DNA from: Roseovarius salincola
GTDB taxonomy: Bacteria; Pseudomonadota; Alphaproteobacteria; Rhodobacterales; Rhodobacteraceae
Length of the DNA: 64,000 bases
NCBI RefSeq assembly: GCF_026891095.1
Contig: NZ_JAPTNL010000002.1
Coordinates: 1 to 64,000, forward strand
Direction: 5' to 3'
Below, piece after piece: positions 26,406-35,125 of this stretch (its first letter is position 1; each line of letters starts with the position of its first letter). The position numbers were made by a program, and so were the translations under genes. The notes beneath the pieces are model-generated. The model saw only the letters and a list, made by a program, of their open reading frames with translations, was not told where the DNA came from and did not search any database.

Positions 26406-26912
26406 ATGAAGATGAGTGACGAACGTATTATCGAAGCCGATCGTGCGACGGTCTGGGCGGCGCTTCTGAACCCGGATGTGTTGAAGGAATGCGTGCCCGG
26501 CGCGCAGGAGGTCACCGGCAATCCCGAAGACGGGTTCGAGGCCACCGTGACCCAGAAGGTCGGCCCGGTGAAGGCCACGTTCAAGGGTCACGTCACCGTA
26601 TCGGAGATGGTGGAACCCGACAGCCTGACCCTGAGCGGCGAGGGCAAGGGCGGGGCCGCCGGCTTTGCCAAGGGCGCGGCCGATGTGCGTCTGGAAGAGG
26701 TGCCCGAGGGCACGCGGCTGTCTTATGACGTGGAAGCCAAGGTCGGCGGCAAGCTGGCGCAGCTTGGCAGCCGGATCGTCGACGGTTTCGCCAAGAAGAT
26801 GGCGGACAATTTCTTTTCCCGGCTCGAAGAGGTGATCGAGGGGCCAAAGGAAGAGGACGACGAGGCGGAAGCCGAGAAGAAAGGCTGGCTGAAGCGGCTG
26901 ATCAAGTCCTAG
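26406..26912 (+). CDS. coxG: CoxG-like SRPBCC protein
   Basis: A 168-aa START/SRPBCC-fold protein with the CoxG signature VWAALLNPDVLKECVPGAQEV near the N-terminus and an acidic/lysine C-terminal tail ending GWLKRLIKS. In CO-oxidising bacteria CoxG helps recruit CO dehydrogenase to the membrane. No cox structural genes are nearby, so it may have another lipid- or quinone-related role. ATG 26406 follows a good AGGAGG site. Its stop overlaps the convergent SGNH gene. Confidence 0.82.
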   Translation: MKMSDERIIEADRATVWAALLNPDVLKECVPGAQEVTGNPEDGFEATVTQKVGPVKATFKGHVTVSEMVEPDSLTLSGEGKGGAAGFAKGAADVRLEEVPEGTRLSYDVEAKVGGKLAQLGSRIVDGFAKKMADNFFSRLEEVIEGPKEEDDEAEAEKKGWLKRLIKS

Positions 26913-27489
26913 CGAGAAGACGGCGGGCGGCTGTGCGTCTCGATGATGCGCGCGATCCTGCGGCCGATTTCATCGCTGCCCTTGGGCGAGGGATGGATCA
27001 GGTCCAGCCCGTGATAGGACCGGTCGCCATGCGGCACGACATCGGCCAGCGACAGGAAATGCACGCGCCGGTCTGGCGCATCCGGGAGACGAAGCCGGGG
27101 ATCCTGCCGCGCTTGCCGTCCTCTGAAATCAGCCGCGAAATGCGATGCTTGCACGGGCCGCAGAGACATCCCATCCAGATATCGTTGCCGCCGCCATTCA
27201 TGACGACCCATTCCCAGTCGCCTTGGCGATATTGCTTGGTGATATTGAGTCCGGCACTGCCCGAGATCGGCAGCGCATAGAGGAACCGGGCGCCGATCAC
27301 CGAGCGATCCGTCACCGGTTCGTTCAAGCTGTTTTCGATGGCGTCCGAGACGGCGCGGCCCTGCACCCTGTTGAAGGCCATAAGCGAATCGCCCAGCAGC
27401 AGGATGCGCGACCCGCTATCGGATGTGACAGGTTCGCCGCAGCCTGCGAGCACAATCAGAGAGACCAATGAAACCAAGCGTTGAATCAT
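26909..27489 (-). pseudogene. SGNH/GDSL-type lipoprotein hydrolase, frameshifted
   Basis: From ATG 27489 the protein begins with a lipoprotein signal (lipobox LAGC, cysteine at residue 17), then GDSL block I as LLLGDSLMAFNR, and block III as GGGNDIW. Near 27070-27080 the frame breaks after MRQTGA. The continuation HFLSLADVVPHGDRSYHG and the block V segment DLIHPSPKGSDEIG lie in another frame. Adding one base restores a full SGNH domain ending HSRPPSSR at 26909. The break could be a real mutation or an assembly error; the unshifted frame ends at 26998. Confidence 0.75.
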
Positions 27490-27660
27490 GTTCCGGCCAC
27501 TCATCCTGATTTTGCCTGCAAAGTTTGTAGCATCATACGCGCGGAAGGAAAGCCCAAAGCGTGCCCCCCTGCATGCCTGCACAGAGGGGTCTGCATGCCG
27601 GGCGATTTGCAGTCGGGCGGCAATGCCTTAGCCTGCGGGGATCGAAAACGGAGACGCCGC

Positions 27661-28602
27661 ATGACACCGATGGTCGAGGTCGAGAACCTGCGCAAGACAT
27701 ATGGCGATGGCTTCGAGGCGTTGAAGGGAACGTCGCTGACCATCGACGAGGGCGAGATCCTGGCCTTGCTCGGCCCCAATGGCGCGGGCAAGACGACGCT
27801 GATCTCGGCGCTTTGCGGGATCACCACGCCAACCGGCGGTCAGGCCCGCGTGGGCGGGCATGATGTGGTCAAGGAATACCGCGCAGCGCGCGCGATGATC
27901 GGGCTGGTGCCCCAGGAGATCGCGCTGGAGCCGTTCGAGAAGGTCATCAACACGGTGCGGTTCTCGCGCGGGCTGTTCGGCAAGGCGCAGGATGCCGCGC
28001 TGACCGAAAGGATCCTGCGCCAGCTGTCGCTGTGGGACAAGCGCAACGCACGCACCCGCGAACTGTCGGGCGGGATGAAGCGGCGGGTGCTGATCGCCAA
28101 GGCACTGATCCACGAACCGCGCGTGCTGTTTCTGGACGAACCCACCGCGGGCGTCGACGTGGAGCTGCGCCGCGACATGTGGGAGGTTGTCAGGGGACTG
28201 AAGGCAGAGGGCGTCACCATCATCCTGACCACGCATTACATCGAAGAGGCGGAAGCCATCGCGGACCGGATCGCGGTGATCAACAAGGGCGAGATCCTGC
28301 TGGTCGAGGACAAGGCGGCGCTGATGCGGCGCATGGGGCGCAAGACGCTGCGCATCGACCTTGCGGAGCCTGTCGGCGCGGTCCCGGCGGCGCTGGCGGA
28401 TTACGATCTTGAACTGGCCGCGGATGGCAGCGCGCTGAGCTATCATTATGACACGCGCGGGCAGGACGGCACCGGCATCACGCGGCTGTTGCAGGCGCTG
28501 GCCGATGCGGGGCTGACCCTGAGCGATCTTCACACAACGCAGTCGAGCCTTGAGGAAATCTTTGTCGGGCTGGTCAGGGACGAAGAGGAGGAAACGGCAT
28601 GA
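27661..28602 (+). CDS. ABC transporter ATP-binding protein (YadG-like)
   Basis: A 313-aa ATPase of the DrrA/YadG class of ABC-2 exporters. Walker A is [10 protein letters not shown], the signature is ELSGGMKRR, Walker B is [12 protein letters not shown], and the H-loop histidine is in [11 protein letters not shown]-terminal accessory region of about 80 residues follows. It overlaps the permease by four bases. Substrate is unknown (drug, lipid or glycan). Confidence 0.92.
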   Translation: MTPMVEVENLRKTYGDGFEALKGTSLTIDEGEILALLGPNGAGKTTLISALCGITTPTGGQARVGGHDVVKEYRAARAMIGLVPQEIALEPFEKVINTVRFSRGLFGKAQDAALTERILRQLSLWDKRNARTRELSGGMKRRVLIAKALIHEPRVLFLDEPTAGVDVELRRDMWEVVRGLKAEGVTIILTTHYIEEAEAIADRIAVINKGEILLVEDKAALMRRMGRKTLRIDLAEPVGAVPAALADYDLELAADGSALSYHYDTRGQDGTGITRLLQALADAGLTLSDLHTTQSSLEEIFVGLVRDEEEETA

Positions 28603-29360
28603 ACCTGCGGGCCATCCAGGCGATCTATGTCTACGAGATGAAGCGTTTCCTGCGCACCTTGATGGAGAGCCTTCTGTCGCCGGTGATTTCGACATCGCTT
28701 TATTTCGTGGTGTTCGGGTCGGCTATCGGCAGCCGGATAGACCAGATCGAGGGCGTCAGTTACGGCTCGTTCATCGTGCCGGGGCTGATCATGCTGACGA
28801 TCATCACCCAAGGCATCAGCAATGCCAGTTTCGGCATCTATTTCCCGAAATTCATCGGCACGATCTACGAATTGCATTCGGCGCCGATCAATTTCCTGGA
28901 GATCGTCATCGGTTATGTCGGCGCGGCGGCGACGAAATCGCTGATGATCGGGGCGGTGATCCTGGTGACGGCGGGGTTTTTCGTGGATCTGGACATCATG
29001 CATCCCTGGCCGATGCTGGCCTTTCTGGTGCTGACCTGCCTTTCGTTCTCGCTTTTCGGTTTCATCATCGGGATCTGGGCCGAGAATTTTCAGCAATTAC
29101 AGATCATCCCGCTGCTGGTGATCACGCCGCTGGTGTTTCTTGGCGGGTCTTTCTATTCGATCTCGATGCTGCCGCCGATCTGGCAGACGGTGTCCTATTT
29201 CAACCCGGTGGTTTACCTGATCTCGGGCTTCCGCTGGTCGTTCTTCGGGCTGGCGGATGTACCTCTGGGGCTGAGCCTGTTGGCGATTGCCGCCTTTACC
29301 GGGCTGTGCCTGTTCATCATCTGGCTGATCTTCAAAACCGGCTACCGGATCAAATCCTGA
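28599..29360 (+). CDS. ABC-2 type transport permease (YadH-like)
   Basis: A 253-aa membrane protein with about six helices, including the conserved [20 protein letters not shown] segment and [20 protein letters not shown] near the C-terminus, typical of ABC-2 permeases. Its start overlaps the ATPase stop (ATGA), so the two form a translationally coupled exporter. A homodimer of this subunit with two ATPases is the expected complex. Confidence 0.92.
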   Translation: MNLRAIQAIYVYEMKRFLRTLMESLLSPVISTSLYFVVFGSAIGSRIDQIEGVSYGSFIVPGLIMLTIITQGISNASFGIYFPKFIGTIYELHSAPINFLEIVIGYVGAAATKSLMIGAVILVTAGFFVDLDIMHPWPMLAFLVLTCLSFSLFGFIIGIWAENFQQLQIIPLLVITPLVFLGGSFYSISMLPPIWQTVSYFNPVVYLISGFRWSFFGLADVPLGLSLLAIAAFTGLCLFIIWLIFKTGYRIKS

Positions 29361-29483
29361 GCGGCGCAAGCGCCTGAAGCGCGTGACTTATCTGCGCATC
29401 CATTCCGGCTTTTTGTGGGCGGGGGAAAAATGCTTGGCGATGCCGCCTTGTTTGTCGGTCTCCGGCATTCTACATCGGTTGCC

Positions 29484-30281
29484 ATGAAAGAGCGCATTCC
29501 CTTTCTCAACCGTGGCCCGCTGGTTGCCGTGATCCGTCTCAACGGAACGATCGGAACCGGCAGCCGTTCGCAGCTCAATGACGAGGTGCTTGCGCCCGCG
29601 ATCGAGAAGGCGTTCAAGCGCGGCAAGCCGAGGGCGGTGGCGCTGCTGATCAATTCGCCCGGCGGCTCGCCAGTGCAGTCATCACTGATCGCATCGCGCA
29701 TCCGGCGGCTGGCCGATGAAAAGAACATTCCCGTCCATGCCTTTGTCGAGGATGTGGCCGCCTCGGGCGGTTACTGGCTGGCGACGGCGGCGGAATCGAT
29801 CTGGGTGGACGAGGCCTCGATCGTGGGGTCGATCGGCGTGATTTCCGCAAGTTTCGGCGCGCCCGTGCTGCTGGCGCGTCAGGGGGTGGAACGCCGGGTC
29901 CACAGCTCGGGGAAATCCAAGAGCTTCCTTGATCCGTTCCTGCCCGAAAAGGAAGAGGACGTGACGCGGCTCAGGGGGCTGCTGGAACAGATGCACGGCG
30001 TCTTCGAAGCGCAGGTCACGAGCCGTCGTGGCGCGCGGCTGGCCAGGAACGACGATCTGTTCACCGGCGAATTCTGGCTTGGCGCAAGGGCGATCGAGCT
30101 GGGGCTGGCAGACGGGGTGGCGCATCTGGTGCCCAAGATGAAGGAACTTTACGGCGACGATGTCCGCTTTGCGCAATATGGCCGCAAGCGCGGGCTGTTC
30201 CAGCGCTTTGGCATAAGCATGGCGGCGGACGCCATTGCCGGGGTCGAGGAGCGCGCGGCATTCGCGCGTTTCGGCCTCTGA
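29484..30281 (+). CDS. S49-family (SppA/SohB-like) peptidase
   Basis: A 265-aa single-domain serine peptidase with a Ser-Lys dyad. The serine is in EDVAASGGYWLA (about residue 98) and the lysine in HSSGKSKSFLDPF. LINSPGGSPVQ is the usual substrate-groove motif. There is no clear signal peptide from this start; ATG 29430 would add 18 residues. Membrane-peptide cleavage is the family role. It begins a tightly packed operon with a zinc-ribbon microprotein, a Ca/Na antiporter and an SDR. Confidence 0.87.
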   Translation: MKERIPFLNRGPLVAVIRLNGTIGTGSRSQLNDEVLAPAIEKAFKRGKPRAVALLINSPGGSPVQSSLIASRIRRLADEKNIPVHAFVEDVAASGGYWLATAAESIWVDEASIVGSIGVISASFGAPVLLARQGVERRVHSSGKSKSFLDPFLPEKEEDVTRLRGLLEQMHGVFEAQVTSRRGARLARNDDLFTGEFWLGARAIELGLADGVAHLVPKMKELYGDDVRFAQYGRKRGLFQRFGISMAADAIAGVEERAAFARFGL

Positions 30282-30282
30282 G

Positions 30283-30453
30283 GTGATCGTCAAGATCGTC
30301 ATATTGTTTCTTGTCGGCATGGGCGTCATGGCCATGTTCGGCAAGCTGCGCTTTCCGGGCCAGAAGAAGCTGGCCTCGGCGAAATGTCCCAAATGCGGAC
30401 GCTTCCGTATCGGCAAGGGTCCATGCCCCTGCGGAAAGGGCAAGACCAAATGA
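30283..30453 (+). CDS. Membrane-anchored zinc-ribbon microprotein
   Basis: A 56-aa protein starting at GTG 30283, directly after the peptidase TGA. Residues 1-18 form one hydrophobic helix (VKIVILFLVGMGVMAMFG). The rest is basic with a putative zinc knuckle, CPKCG and CPCG, four cysteines in about 18 residues. Function is unknown. Its stop overlaps the antiporter start (ATGATG), so it is locked into the operon. Confidence 0.7.
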   Translation: MIVKIVILFLVGMGVMAMFGKLRFPGQKKLASAKCPKCGRFRIGKGPCPCGKGKTK

Positions 30454-31415
30454 TGCCATGGTTATTGGCGAGTCTGGGATTGGTGATCCTGCTTCTGGCC
30501 GGCGATGCATTGGTCAAGGGCGCGGTCAATCTGAGCCTGCGGATCGGGATTCCGGCGCTGATCGTCAGCCTGACCATCGTGGCCTTCGGGACATCCGCGC
30601 CCGAGTTGCTGATCTCGGTCAACGCGGTGCTGGACGACAAGCCGGCATTGGCACTTGGCAATGTGATCGGGTCGAACACCGCCAATATCCTGCTGGTGCT
30701 GGGACTGCCCGCGATGCTGTCGGTGCTGCACACCAGCGATTGCGACACGCGCAAGACCTATGTGTTCATGCTGGCGGGCTCGGTGCTGTTCATCGGGCTG
30801 GCCTTTCTGGGCACGTTTACCCTTGTGTCGGGACTGATCCTTCTGGCGGGACTGTCATTCGTGCTGACCGATGCGTTCATCGAGGCGCGCCAGCATCGCC
30901 GCGCCAGTTTTGCCATTGTCGCCGGTAACCCCGACGATATCGCGGAGGTCGAGGGGGCGGACCCCGATATGCCCTGGTGGCAGATCGTGCTGTTCCTGAT
31001 GCTGGGATTGGTGGGCCTGCCGCTCGGGGCGGACCTGCTGGTGGACAATGCCTCGATCATCGCGCGCCAATACGGCATCAGCGAAGCCGTGATCGGCCTG
31101 ACGCTGGTGGCGCTTGGCACCTCCTTGCCGGAACTGGCGACGACGGTGATGGCGGCGCTGCGCAAGCAGGCCGATGTGGCGCTTGGCAACGTGATCGGCT
31201 CGAACATGTTCAACCTGCTTGCGATCATCGGCATCACCGCCCTGATCGGCGATCTGCCGGTGGACCGCGAGTTCCTGCAATTCGACCTGTGGGTGATGTT
31301 GGGGGCGTCGCTGCTGATCGTGCCCTTCGTCTTTTTCAAGGTCGATATCGGTCGTCTTTGGGGCGTCGTGCTGACGGCGCTTTACGTCACCTATATCGTT
31401 GTGGTGCTGGCATGA
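30450..31415 (+). CDS. Calcium/sodium antiporter (CaCA, YrbG-like)
   Basis: A 321-aa inner-membrane cation antiporter with the two inverted alpha-repeats visible: VAFGTSAPELLISV with GNVIGSNTANI, and VALGTSLPELATTV with GNVIGSNMFNL. The glutamates in these repeats bind Ca2+. About ten helices are present. Start at 30450 overlaps the previous stop. The SDR gene begins inside its stop (ATGA). Confidence 0.92.
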   Translation: MMPWLLASLGLVILLLAGDALVKGAVNLSLRIGIPALIVSLTIVAFGTSAPELLISVNAVLDDKPALALGNVIGSNTANILLVLGLPAMLSVLHTSDCDTRKTYVFMLAGSVLFIGLAFLGTFTLVSGLILLAGLSFVLTDAFIEARQHRRASFAIVAGNPDDIAEVEGADPDMPWWQIVLFLMLGLVGLPLGADLLVDNASIIARQYGISEAVIGLTLVALGTSLPELATTVMAALRKQADVALGNVIGSNMFNLLAIIGITALIGDLPVDREFLQFDLWVMLGASLLIVPFVFFKVDIGRLWGVVLTALYVTYIVVVLA

Positions 31416-32191
31416 GCAGAGCTTTGGTAACTGGAGCGGGGAAACGGCTGGGCCGCGCGATGGCGCTGGAACTGGCGCGGCGCGGGCATGATGTTGCGGT
31501 GCATTACGCCAGCAGTGCCGAGGAGGCGGAATCGGTTGCGCAGGAGATCCGCGAGATAGGACAGCGGGCCGTGACGCTGCAAGCGGACCTGCTGGACGAG
31601 GCGCAGGTGGAGCGGCTTTTGCCGGCGGCCGCCGAGGCGCTGGAAGGGCCGATCACCGTGCTTGTGAACAACGCGTCCATCTTCGAGCATGACACGCTGG
31701 AAACCGCCAGCCGCGAAAGCTGGGACAGGCACATCGAAAGCAACTTGCGCGCGCCCTTCGTGCTGATACAGGCGCTGGCGCGCCAGGTGCCCGCGCCCGT
31801 CCCCTGCGAGGGTGGCGAGCCGGTGGCGCAGGGTCTGGTCATCAACATGATCGACCAGCGGGTGCGCAAGCTGACCCCTGAATTCATGAGCTACACACTT
31901 GCCAAGATGGGATTGTGGGCGCTGACCCGGACCGCCGCGCAGGCGCTGGCGCCGCGGGTGCGGGTCAATGCGATCGGCCCCGGTCCGACCCTTCAGGGCT
32001 ACCGCCAGAGCGACAGTCATTTTCAGCGCCAGCGCCAGGCGACAGTGCTGGAGCGGGGCGCCAACAGCGCTGATATCATCGCCGCGCTATCCTATTTCCT
32101 GGATGCGCCGGCGGTGACCGGGCAGCTTCTGTGCGTCGATGGCGGGCAGCATCTGGCCTGGCAGACGCCGGATGTGCTGGGCCTGGAGTGA
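31412..32191 (+). CDS. SDR-family oxidoreductase, pteridine-reductase/FolM-like
   Basis: A 259-aa short-chain dehydrogenase. The cofactor motif TGAGKRLGRAMALELA (arginine-containing) is characteristic of pteridine reductase and FolM-type dihydromonapterin reductases that use NADPH. NNAS precedes the active-site helix, and the catalytic Tyr-Lys pair is in MSYTLAKMGLWALTR. A reaction on pteridine cofactors is a reasonable guess, not proven. Last gene of the 29484-32191 operon. Confidence 0.85.
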   Translation: MSRALVTGAGKRLGRAMALELARRGHDVAVHYASSAEEAESVAQEIREIGQRAVTLQADLLDEAQVERLLPAAAEALEGPITVLVNNASIFEHDTLETASRESWDRHIESNLRAPFVLIQALARQVPAPVPCEGGEPVAQGLVINMIDQRVRKLTPEFMSYTLAKMGLWALTRTAAQALAPRVRVNAIGPGPTLQGYRQSDSHFQRQRQATVLERGANSADIIAALSYFLDAPAVTGQLLCVDGGQHLAWQTPDVLGLE

Positions 32192-32369
32192 CCCGGGGAC
32201 GAGACGATGCCGGGGGAACTTGTGCACGACCCGGAAAACCGTCAGAAAGCTGTTACAAAATTTTTAATGTTTTCAATATTTTGCGAGCAGTGAAAGTTTT
32301 TTACCTGCAATTTCAATGGCTTGAAAATACGCCTAAAAATTGGGCAGATCGATCAAATCATCTGAATCC

Positions 32370-32386
32370 AAGGGAATATTTCCCTT
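32370..32386. promoter_or_regulatory. Inverted repeat upstream of uvrC
   Basis: AAGGGAA-TAT-TTCCCTT is a perfect 7-base inverted repeat with a three-base centre, 107 bases before the uvrC start. The form fits a dimeric repressor site, but no cognate regulator is evident. Confidence 0.4.
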
Positions 32387-32407
32387 TCACGAAACTTGCC
32401 CCCAAGT

Positions 32408-32416
32408 TTATCCACA
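32408..32416 (+). promoter_or_regulatory. Consensus DnaA box (single)
   Basis: TTATCCACA matches the consensus DnaA box exactly. It is isolated; no cluster of boxes or origin-type gene neighbourhood is visible, so an origin is not proposed. It may be coincidental or a DnaA-regulated promoter element. Confidence 0.35.
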
Positions 32417-32492
32417 GGATTGGTGGAAAGGTTTCCTCTTGCCCGCACCGCGATAAGATTGCAGCGACCCGGAAGAATCATATCTGAGCCTC

Positions 32493-34361
32493 ATGACCGA
32501 GCAGAACAGCGACAACACCCCTGAAACGGGCCACGGCCTGATCCGCCGCTACCTGCGGACGCTGGATTCCTCGCCCGGAGTCTACCGGATGCTCGATGCA
32601 CAGGCGCGGGTGCTGTATGTCGGCAAGGCCCGCAATTTGCGGGCGCGGGTATCGAATTATGCCCGGCCCACCGGACATACCGCGCGCATCGCCCGGATGA
32701 TCCGTGAAACCGCCTCGATGATGTTCCTGACCACGCGCACCGAAACCGAGGCGCTGCTGTTGGAACAGAACCTCATCAAGCAGCTGAAGCCGCGCTACAA
32801 CGTGCTGTTGCGCGACGACAAGAGCTTTCCCAGCATTCATGTCACCGCCCATGATTACCCGATGATCCGCAAGCATCGCGGCGCCAAGAAGGGCAAGGGG
32901 CGGTTCTATGGCCCCTTCGCCAGTGCGCGCGCGGTCAACCGGACGCTGGCGCAGTTGCAGCGCGCGTTCCAGTTGCGCAATTGCACGGATACCCAGTTCG
33001 CCTCGCGCACGCGTCCGTGCCTTCAATACCAGATCAAACGCTGCACCGCCCCTTGCGTCGGCTATATCAGCCAGGAGGATTATGCCGCCGTGGTGCGCGA
33101 TGCGGAACGGTTCCTTTCGGGGCGCTCGACCGAGATTCAGGACAAGCTGAAAACCCAGATGGCCGAAGCGTCCGACGCCATGGAATTCGAGCGCGCAGCA
33201 GCGTTGCGCGACCGGATCAAGGCGCTGACCGAGGTGCAGAGCGCGCAAGGCATCAACCCGCGCACCGTGTCCGAGGCTGATATTGTGGCGCTGCATCTGC
33301 AGAACGGGCAGGCCTGCGTGCAGGTGTTCTTTATCCGGGCCGGGCAAAACTGGGGCAACCGGGATTTCTATCCGCGTGTCGGCGACGATGTCGAAGAGGC
33401 CGAGGTGCTGGAAGCCTTTATCGGGCAGTTCTACGACAGCAAGGAACCGGCGCGGCAGCTGATCCTGTCGCATCCGATCGAGAACGCCGATCTGATGACC
33501 GAGGCCCTGAGCGGAAAGCTGGGCCGCAAGGTCGAATTGCTGGTGCCCAAGCGCGGCGAGAAAGCCGAGTTGGTGGATGCCGCGCTGCGCAACGCCCGCG
33601 AGAGCCTGGCGCGCAAGATGTCCGAAACGGCGACCCAGGCCAAGCTGCTCAAGGGGCTGGCCGAGGCGTTCGACCTGCCCGCCCCGCCCCAGCGGATTGA
33701 AGTCTATGACAACTCGCATATCCAGGGCACCAATGCGGTCGGCGCGATGATCGTGGCCGGTCCCGAAGGGCTGATGAAGAACCAGTATCGCAAATTCAAC
33801 ATCCAGGGCGACGACCTGACGCCGGGTGACGATTTCGGGATGATGAAAGAGGTGCTGACCCGGCGGTTCAAGCGGCTGCTGAAGGACGACCCGGAGCGCG
33901 AACACGGGCTTTGGCCCGATCTGCTGCTGATCGACGGGGGCGCGGGACAGGTCAGTGCCGTGGCGCAGATCATGCGCGAAATGGGGGTCGAGGACATCCC
34001 CATGCTGGGCGTCGCCAAGGGCGTGGACCGCGACCAGGGCAAGGAGGTGTTCCACCGTGTCGGTGCGCGGCCCACGGCGCTCAGGCATAATGACCCGGTG
34101 CTTTATTTCGTGCAGCGTCTGCGCGACGAGGCGCACCGATTTGCCATCGGCTCCCACCGGGCGAAACGCGCCAAATCCATGAGCGCCACCCCGCTTGACG
34201 AGGTGGCCGGCGTGGGCGCGGCCCGCAAACGGGCGCTGTTGGTGCATTTCGGGTCAGCCAAGGCAGTGAGCCGCGCCAACCTTGCGGATCTGAAGGCGGT
34301 CGAGGGGGTGTCGGAGGGGCTGGCGCAGAAGATCTACGACTTCTTTCACGAAAAGGGCTGA
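32493..34361 (+). CDS. uvrC: Excinuclease ABC subunit C
   Basis: The 622-aa nuclease of nucleotide excision repair that makes the 3' and 5' incisions with UvrB. The N-terminal GIY-YIG domain includes [22 protein letters not shown] (about residues 29-50). A UVR/UvrB-binding motif follows (about 215-250, [14 protein letters not shown]), then the RNase-H-like endonuclease domain ([29 protein letters not shown]) and C-terminal helix-hairpin-helix motifs ([27 protein letters not shown]). Length is standard. Confidence 0.97.
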   Translation: MTEQNSDNTPETGHGLIRRYLRTLDSSPGVYRMLDAQARVLYVGKARNLRARVSNYARPTGHTARIARMIRETASMMFLTTRTETEALLLEQNLIKQLKPRYNVLLRDDKSFPSIHVTAHDYPMIRKHRGAKKGKGRFYGPFASARAVNRTLAQLQRAFQLRNCTDTQFASRTRPCLQYQIKRCTAPCVGYISQEDYAAVVRDAERFLSGRSTEIQDKLKTQMAEASDAMEFERAAALRDRIKALTEVQSAQGINPRTVSEADIVALHLQNGQACVQVFFIRAGQNWGNRDFYPRVGDDVEEAEVLEAFIGQFYDSKEPARQLILSHPIENADLMTEALSGKLGRKVELLVPKRGEKAELVDAALRNARESLARKMSETATQAKLLKGLAEAFDLPAPPQRIEVYDNSHIQGTNAVGAMIVAGPEGLMKNQYRKFNIQGDDLTPGDDFGMMKEVLTRRFKRLLKDDPEREHGLWPDLLLIDGGAGQVSAVAQIMREMGVEDIPMLGVAKGVDRDQGKEVFHRVGARPTALRHNDPVLYFVQRLRDEAHRFAIGSHRAKRAKSMSATPLDEVAGVGAARKRALLVHFGSAKAVSRANLADLKAVEGVSEGLAQKIYDFFHEKG

Positions 34362-34405
34362 GGCGCACAGGACGAAGGGGCGGTTGACCAGGTCCGCAGT
34401 TTTAA

Positions 34406-34419
34406 TGAATATGGATTCA
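34406..34419. promoter_or_regulatory. Candidate TetR autoregulatory operator
   Basis: TGAAT-ATGG-ATTCA is a perfect 5-base inverted repeat located 22 bases before ATG 34442 of a TetR gene, within the AT-rich leader. It fits the position of an autoregulatory operator. A wider ATGAA...TTCAT pair (34405-34425) overlaps it. Confidence 0.45.
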
Positions 34420-34441
34420 GTTTCATAAAATTGGATTGCCC

Positions 34442-35125
34442 ATGAGTACCGCACAGAAGCCCCGGCCTGACCCCTCTGGCCCCATCGGCACGTTCAACTA
34501 TCGCAAGGTCCTGGCCGAGCGCGTGAGAGGCGAAACCAAGGGCCAGCGCACGGCACAACAGATCCGCATCGCCACCTGCGCCCTGCTGGAAGAGGCCGCG
34601 CTTCAGGATCTGACGATCAGCGCCATCTGCAAGAAGGCGGGCGTGGCCAACGGCACGTTCTACCTTTATTTCAAGGATCAGTCGCAGCTTCTGGATGATC
34701 TTCTGCCGGGCTTTGCGCATTTCCTGCAGGATGGCATGATGCGGGCCAGCCGGGGCGCGCCGGATGACAGTATCCGCGCCGCAACGCTGGCCTATGCGAT
34801 GCTGTTTCGCGAAAACCGGGGCCTGATGAAATGCCTCGTGCATCATCTTGATCGCTTTCCCGAGGCGCGCGGCGCGTTTCACCGGCTGAACCGCGACTGG
34901 ATCGAGACCGTGGCCGCCGCCGCGCGGCGCAGGATCGAGCGCGATGGCACCGCCCTGCCCGAGGACGAGCTGATGCGTCGCGCCTATGCGCTTGGCGCGA
35001 TGACGGACCAGTATTTCTCAGGGTTGTTCCTGTCGGGCGAACCCGGGCTTGTGGCGGTATCCGGCGATCTGGAGGCGGTGATCGATACGCTGACGACAAT
35101 CTGGGAGCGGGGATTGATGCCATGA
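34442..35125 (+). CDS. TetR-family regulator of a CoA-ligase/hydratase operon
   Basis: A 227-aa regulator with the helix-turn-helix LTISAICKKAGVANGTFYLYF (about residues 55-75) and a ligand-binding C-terminal domain. ATG 34442 is chosen over a TTG six bases upstream. Its stop overlaps the following CoA ligase start by four bases, so it likely controls its own operon; acyl-CoA thioesters made by the ligase are plausible ligands. Confidence 0.88.
   Translation: MSTAQKPRPDPSGPIGTFNYRKVLAERVRGETKGQRTAQQIRIATCALLEEAALQDLTISAICKKAGVANGTFYLYFKDQSQLLDDLLPGFAHFLQDGMMRASRGAPDDSIRAATLAYAMLFRENRGLMKCLVHHLDRFPEARGAFHRLNRDWIETVAAAARRRIERDGTALPEDELMRRAYALGAMTDQYFSGLFLSGEPGLVAVSGDLEAVIDTLTTIWERGLMP

Larger units (their letters stand above)
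32192..32492. other. AT-rich intergenic region upstream of uvrC
   Basis: This 301-base gap is much more AT-rich than the surrounding DNA, with runs such as AAAATTTTTAATGTTTTC near 32256-32273. It holds a palindrome (32370-32386) and a consensus DnaA box (32408-32416). No ORF or RNA gene is recognised. It must contain the uvrC promoter, which I cannot place with confidence. No LexA-type repeat (GAAC-N7-GAAC or GTTC-N7-GTTC) was seen. Confidence 0.6.

Noticed and set aside
27540-27610. Repeated GCATGC and CCCCTGCATG-type words before the ABC exporter
   Set aside because: The words are short, imperfectly arranged and without clear symmetry, so no operator is claimed.
32408-32416. Possible replication origin at the AT-rich region before uvrC
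   Set aside because: Only one consensus DnaA box is visible, with no cluster, no dnaA, hemE or parAB neighbours, and no 13-mer array.
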